Assembly (NCBI RefSeq): GCF_963576675.1
Contig: NC_088915.1
Span: 90,591,501-90,655,500 of the forward strand
Length of the DNA: 64,000 nt
Source of the DNA: Euphorbia lathyris
Lineage: Eukaryota; Streptophyta; Magnoliopsida; Malpighiales; Euphorbiaceae
Reading direction: 5' to 3'
The number at the start of each line of letters is the position of its first letter. Positions within the stretch are counted from its first letter, which is position 1. The position numbers and the translations under genes were made by a program. This document shows positions 59,522 to 64,000 of this stretch, in pieces. A model generated the notes under the pieces. That model did no database searches. It saw nothing but the letters and a program-made list of their open reading frames with translations, and had not been told where the DNA came from.

Positions 59522-61157
59522 TCCCACTTGGGAGACTCTGAGGCTATCCATCTAACATAGTATTGACTTGTGTCCGTTTGGGGATATAGTTTTCGATTGT
59601 TTTTATGGCAAGGCACGGGGAATACGATATTCCTGAACATCTGATAGGAGTCACTACAGCTGCCGAATATCCATATAGGCCTCGAGGTGCGCCAGAACAG
59701 TTTAAATTTGCTCACAAGGTATATATAAAATTTGTTTTTTTAAGTAATAAAAATTAGTTATTCAAGGTTATTTCTAAATTCTTCCGAAAATAATAAAATG
59801 CTTCAAGGGATTTATGATTACTTATAACAATGTTCTGTTTTTATAGGAATCGGTTACACACAGGTTGACCGATGTTCGCACGATTGCAGGTGAAAATTCT
59901 GAAAAACTCACCGAAAACGAATTGGAATCTATGTGCAAAGAGTTAAAGAGAGATGAACCATTTGTTAGGGTGGTTCACTCAAAGAACAAGACATAAAAGA
60001 GAGTTATTCATACCGTGACTATCAACGGTTTTAAAAAGTGGAGGAGTAAGCGAATAAAAAAAACTGAAAAGCTATTGCGAGTTCCTTGATAGTAATTGGG
60101 AAAAGGTCAAATTCGGTCATATTGCCTTCAATACACTAACTCATTGAACTGTCAATCATGTAAATGATTGATTATGGTTATCAGTACTTTTTTATGCTAA
60201 GTACGATTAAAACTTATTACTGACGTAGAAAGGGAAGTGAATGAGAGCGAGGTGTAGGCAATACGGTCGAATCCAAACCTTCCCCCATTTGGACCGCTAC
60301 TATCAAGGAACTCCCAATAGACTTTCGGTTTTTTGATTTGCTTGCTCCTCCATTTTTGAAAACCGGTGAGAGTTACGGTATGGATAACTCTCTTTCCTTC
60401 ATGTCTTAATTTGTAACCTTGATTTTTGTGTACAAAGAGGGGTTTTATCTCTATGAGTTGTTCTTTGAGTGAACCACCCTAAAAATGGTTCACCCCTCTT
60501 TAACTCTTCATAGAGATTCCAATTTAGCTTCAGCGAACTTTTCATAATTTTCATCTGCAATCTTACGAACATCGATCAACCTGTGTGTAACCGATTCTTA
60601 TAAAAATAGCACATTGATTTAGGAAATCATAAATTCCTTGAAGCGTCTTATTCTTTTCAAAAGAATTCGGAAATAACATTGAATGACGAATTTTTATTCA
60701 CTTTAAAAACACAAATTCTACACTTACCAAGTGAGCTAATTCAAACGGTTCTGGCGCACCTCGAGGCATGTATGATTATTCGACAGCTGTGATGACTCCT
60801 ATCAGATCTTAGTGAATATCATATTGCTCGTACATTGTCCCAAGAAAATCGGAAAATGCATCCTAAAATGACAGAAATCAAGACCATGTTAGCTGTATAG
60901 CCTCTAAGTCTCCGGATTAAGATTCACCTCCTACCGAGCGAGTCTCAAATGAGCCTCGAAGGCATTGATTGCTGAATGGATCATGTAGTCTTCTGATAAA
61001 AAGAAAAAAAATAAATCATCACATATAAATTTTTTGAAAACTTAATTATCTCCTCGGCATTCTGGTTTCGGTATAATTTGCCCTCTTTTTTGCTTTTGAA
61101 TCATTGTCTTTCCCTCTCCTGGATAGTACACAAATCTCCATATATAATCTCCTTTTC
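59522..61157. repeat. Array unit 18, right piece
   Basis: Resumes TCCCACTTGGGAGAC in half A exon 2 and runs through the loop and half B. Unit 18 is 1942 bp without the insertion, or 1939 after removing the short duplication. Confidence 0.9.
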
Positions 61158-63094
61158 TAAACAGGTAATACTTGCAAGTATATGCAAGTATTACCGGTTT
61201 AGAAAAAATGATGGTATATAGGGATTTGAGTATTATCCAGGAAATGGAAGGATAATGACTCAAAATCAGAAAATATGGCAAATTCTGTCCAAGCCAGAAT
61301 GCGAAGGAGGTTATTAAGTTTTCAAAATTTTTATTTCTAATATTTCATAAAACTTATTTTGATTTATTTTTTTGTCTAGTCCAGAAGACTACGCATGCAT
61401 CATCCATCCAACAATCAACGACTTCGAGGCTCGTTTGAGACTCGCTCGGTGGAAGGGTACATCCCACTTGGGAGACTCTGAGGCTATCCATCTAACATAG
61501 TATTGACTTGTGTCCGTTTGGGGATATAGTTTTCGATTGGTTTTGTGGCAAGGCACGGGGAATACGATATTCTTCAAGATCTGATAGGAGTCACTACCGC
61601 TGCCGAATATCCATATATGCCTCGAGGTGCGCCAGAACAGTTTAAATTTGCTCACAAGGTATATATAAAATTTGTTTTTAAGTAATAAAAATTAGTTATT
61701 CAAGGTTATTTCTAAATTCTTCCGAAAATAATAAAATGCTTCAAGGGATTTATGATTACTTATAACAATGTTCTGTTTTTATAGGAATCGGTTACACACA
61801 GGTTGACCGATGTTCGCACGATTGCAGGTGAAAATTCTGAAAAACTCACCGAAAATGAATTGGAATCTATGTGCGAAGAGTTAAAAAGAGATAAACCATT
61901 TGTTAGGGTGGTTCACTCTAAGAACAAGACATAAAAGAGAGTTATTCATACCGTGACTATCAACGGTTTTAAAAAGGGGAGGTGTAAGTGAATAAAAAAA
62001 AACTGAAAAGCTATTGTGAGCTCCTTGATAGTAATTGGGAAAAGGTCAAATTCGGTCGTATTGCCTTCAATACACTAACTCATTGAACTGTCATTCATGT
62101 AAATGATTGATTATGGTTATCAGTACTTTTTTATGCTAAGTACGATTAAAACTTATTATTGACGTAGAAAGGGAGTGAATGAGAGCGAGGTGTAGGAAAT
62201 ACGGTCGAATCCGAACCTTCCCCCATTTGGACCGCTACTATCAAGGAACTCCCAATAGACTTTCGGTTTTTTGATTTGCTTGCTTCTCCATTTTTGAAAA
62301 TCTGTGAGAGTTACGGTATGGATAACTCTCTTTCCTTCATGTCTTAATTTGTAACCTTGATTTTTGTGTACAAAGAGGGGTTTTATCTCTATGAGTTGTT
62401 CTTTGAGTGAACCACCCTACAAATGGTTCACCCCTCTTTAACTCTTCACAGAGATTCCAATTCAGCTTCAGCGAACTTTTCATAATTTTCATCTGCAATC
62501 TTACGAACATCGATCAACCTGTGTGTAACCGATTCTTATAAAAACAGAACATTGATTTAGGTAATCATAAATTCCTTGAAGCGTCTTATTCTTTTCAAAA
62601 CAATTCGGAAATAACATTGAATGACGAATTTTTATTCACTTTAAAAAAAACAAATTCTACACTTACCAAGTGAGCTAATTCAAACGGTTCTGGCGCACCT
62701 CGAGGCATATATGGTTATTCGACAGCTATGATGACTCCTATCAGATCTTAGTGAATATCATATTGCTCATACGTTGTCCCAAGAAAATCGGAAAATGCAT
62801 CCCAAAATGACAGAAATCAATACCATGTTAGCTGTATAGCCTCTAAGTCTCCCGATTTAGATTCACCTCCTACCGAGCGAGTCTCAAATGAGCCTCGAAG
62901 GCGTTGATTGCTGAATGGTTGGTGTAGTCTTCTGATAAAAAGAAAAAAAAATCATCATATATAAAAAATTTGAAAACTTGATTATCTCCTTGGCATTCTG
63001 GTTTCGGTATAATTTGCCCTCCTTTTTTGCTTTTGAATCATTATCTTTCCCTCTCCCGGATAGTACACAAATCTCCATATATAATCTCCTTTTC
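61158..63094. repeat. Array unit 19 (1937 bp)
   Basis: A complete unit of the right-hand subfamily (GGTGGAAGGGTACATCC at about 61449, as in units 18 and 20). Confidence 0.9.
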
Positions 63095-64000
63095 TAAACC
63101 GGTAATACTTGCAAGTATATGCAAGTATTACCGGTTTAGAAAAAAAGATGGTATATAGGGATTTGAGTATTATCCGGGAAATGGAAGGATAATGACTCAA
63201 AATCAAAAAATATGGCAAATTCTGTCCGAGCCAGAATGCGAAGGAGGTTATTAAGTTTTCAAAATTTTATTTCTAATATTTCATAAAACTTATTTTGATT
63301 TATTTTTTCCTCTAGTTCAGAAGACTACGCATGCATCATCCATCGAACTATCAACGACTTCAAGGCTCGTTTGAGACTCGCTCGGTGGAAGGGTACATCC
63401 CACTTGGGAGACTCTGAGGCTATCCATCTAACATAGTATTGACTTGTGTCCGTTTGGGGATATAGTTTTCGATTGTTTTTTTGGCAAGGCACGGGGAATA
63501 CGATATTCCTCAAGATCTGATAGGAGTCACTACCGCTGCCGAATATCCATATAGGCCTCGAGGTGCGCTAGAACAGTTTAAATTTGCTCAAAAGGTATAT
63601 ATAAAATTTGTTTTTTTAAGTAATAAAAATTAGTTATTCAAGGTTATTTCTAAATTCTTCCGAAAAGAATAAAATGCTTCAAGGGATTTATGATTACTTA
63701 TAACAATGTTCTGTTTTTATAGGAATAGGTTACACACAGGTTGACCGATGTTCGCACGATTGCAGGTGAAAATTCTGAAAAACTCACCGAAAATGAATTG
63801 GAATCTATGTGCGACGAGTTAAAGAGAGATGAACCATTTGTTAGGGTTGTTCGCTCAAAGAACAAGATATAAAAGAGGGTAATTCATACCGTAACTATCA
63901 ACGGTTTTAAAAAGTGGAGGAGTAAGCGAATTAAAAAAAACTGAAAAGCAATTGCGAGTTCCTTGATAGTAGCGGACCAAATTGGGAAAAGGTCAAATTT
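63095..64000. repeat. Array unit 20, cut by the window edge
   Basis: Half A nearly to the loop. Near 63970 it reads TAGTAGCGGACCAAATTGGG, keeping a segment that all other half A copies seen here have lost (TAGTAATTGGG). Confidence 0.9.

Larger units (their letters stand above)
8199..64000. repeat. Satellite array of ~1.94-kb giant-palindrome units with five transposon insertions
   Basis: The same sequence recurs at spacings of 1936, 1935, 1951, 1936, 1951 and 1938 bp, then with interruptions to the window end; about 20 units are visible. Each unit consists of half A on the plus strand and half B, a diverged reverse-complement copy of half A. For example, the run 'cagaagactac...caatcaacg.cttcgaggctc.tttgagactcgctcgg' occurs forward in A and inverted in B. 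Axis A is a 54-bp near-perfect palindrome and axis B a loop of about 80 bp. Insertions are described separately. Mid-array homogeneity is high and unit subfamilies are regional, as expected for satellite DNA evolving by unequal exchange. Confidence 0.95.

Noticed and set aside
54641..59526. 5-bp target duplication for the decayed copia
   Set aside because: Only TCC is directly repeated at the flanks; CATCC would need a 2-bp loss, so the usual 5 bp is not claimed.

Overview
This window is nuclear DNA of a flowering plant, probably a eudicot, from a heterochromatic repeat-rich block. The evidence is four plant-type Ty1/copia retrotransposons, a Mutator-like (MULE) element carrying pieces of two plant genes (a cysteine-rich receptor kinase and a class I small heat-shock protein), a CACTA transposon, and about 56 kb of a long-monomer satellite. 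I see no intact host gene, no tRNA or rRNA, and no prokaryotic signal. The species cannot be named from what is visible.

Layout. 1-8198: the left-truncated part of a minus-strand Sirevirus-type copia element, with its 5' LTR at 6864-8198, decayed gag and pol, and downstream of pol an open reading frame of at least 484 codons (2-1453) that has its own plant-style TATA box and CT-rich leader and runs off the window. 8199-64000: a tandem array of about 20 units of roughly 1.94 kb. Each unit is an imperfect giant palindrome: two diverged, oppositely oriented copies of a fragment that looks like a three-exon, two-intron plant gene. A short near-perfect palindrome marks one symmetry axis and a small loop the other. 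The array is therefore an alternating head-to-head / tail-to-tail series of about 0.97-kb half-units.

Five later elements interrupt the array: a 5'-truncated copia (20149-23510), a gene-capturing MULE (24379-26109, 9-bp target duplication), a non-autonomous CACTA element (37020-41204, TGT target duplication, with a small MULE-type MITE nested inside), a nearly complete young copia (47029-51662, TAACC target duplication) and a decayed minus-strand copia with 160-bp LTRs (54651-59521). Subtracting the CACTA and the two complete copia insertions restores unit lengths of 1924-1939 bp, so they are clean insertions. The truncated copia took about 505 bp of array with it.

Array evolution can be read directly. 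A two-unit block of 3887 bp was duplicated (about 11.8-19.6 kb). A second, older two-unit duplication covers about 28.5-35.8 kb, and its second copy lost 301 bp containing a palindrome axis. Units group regionally into subfamilies, and the last unit keeps a short segment that the others have lost in the same half. The alternating inverted structure predicts long double-stranded RNA if any promoter reads through it. This is the most unusual system in the window.
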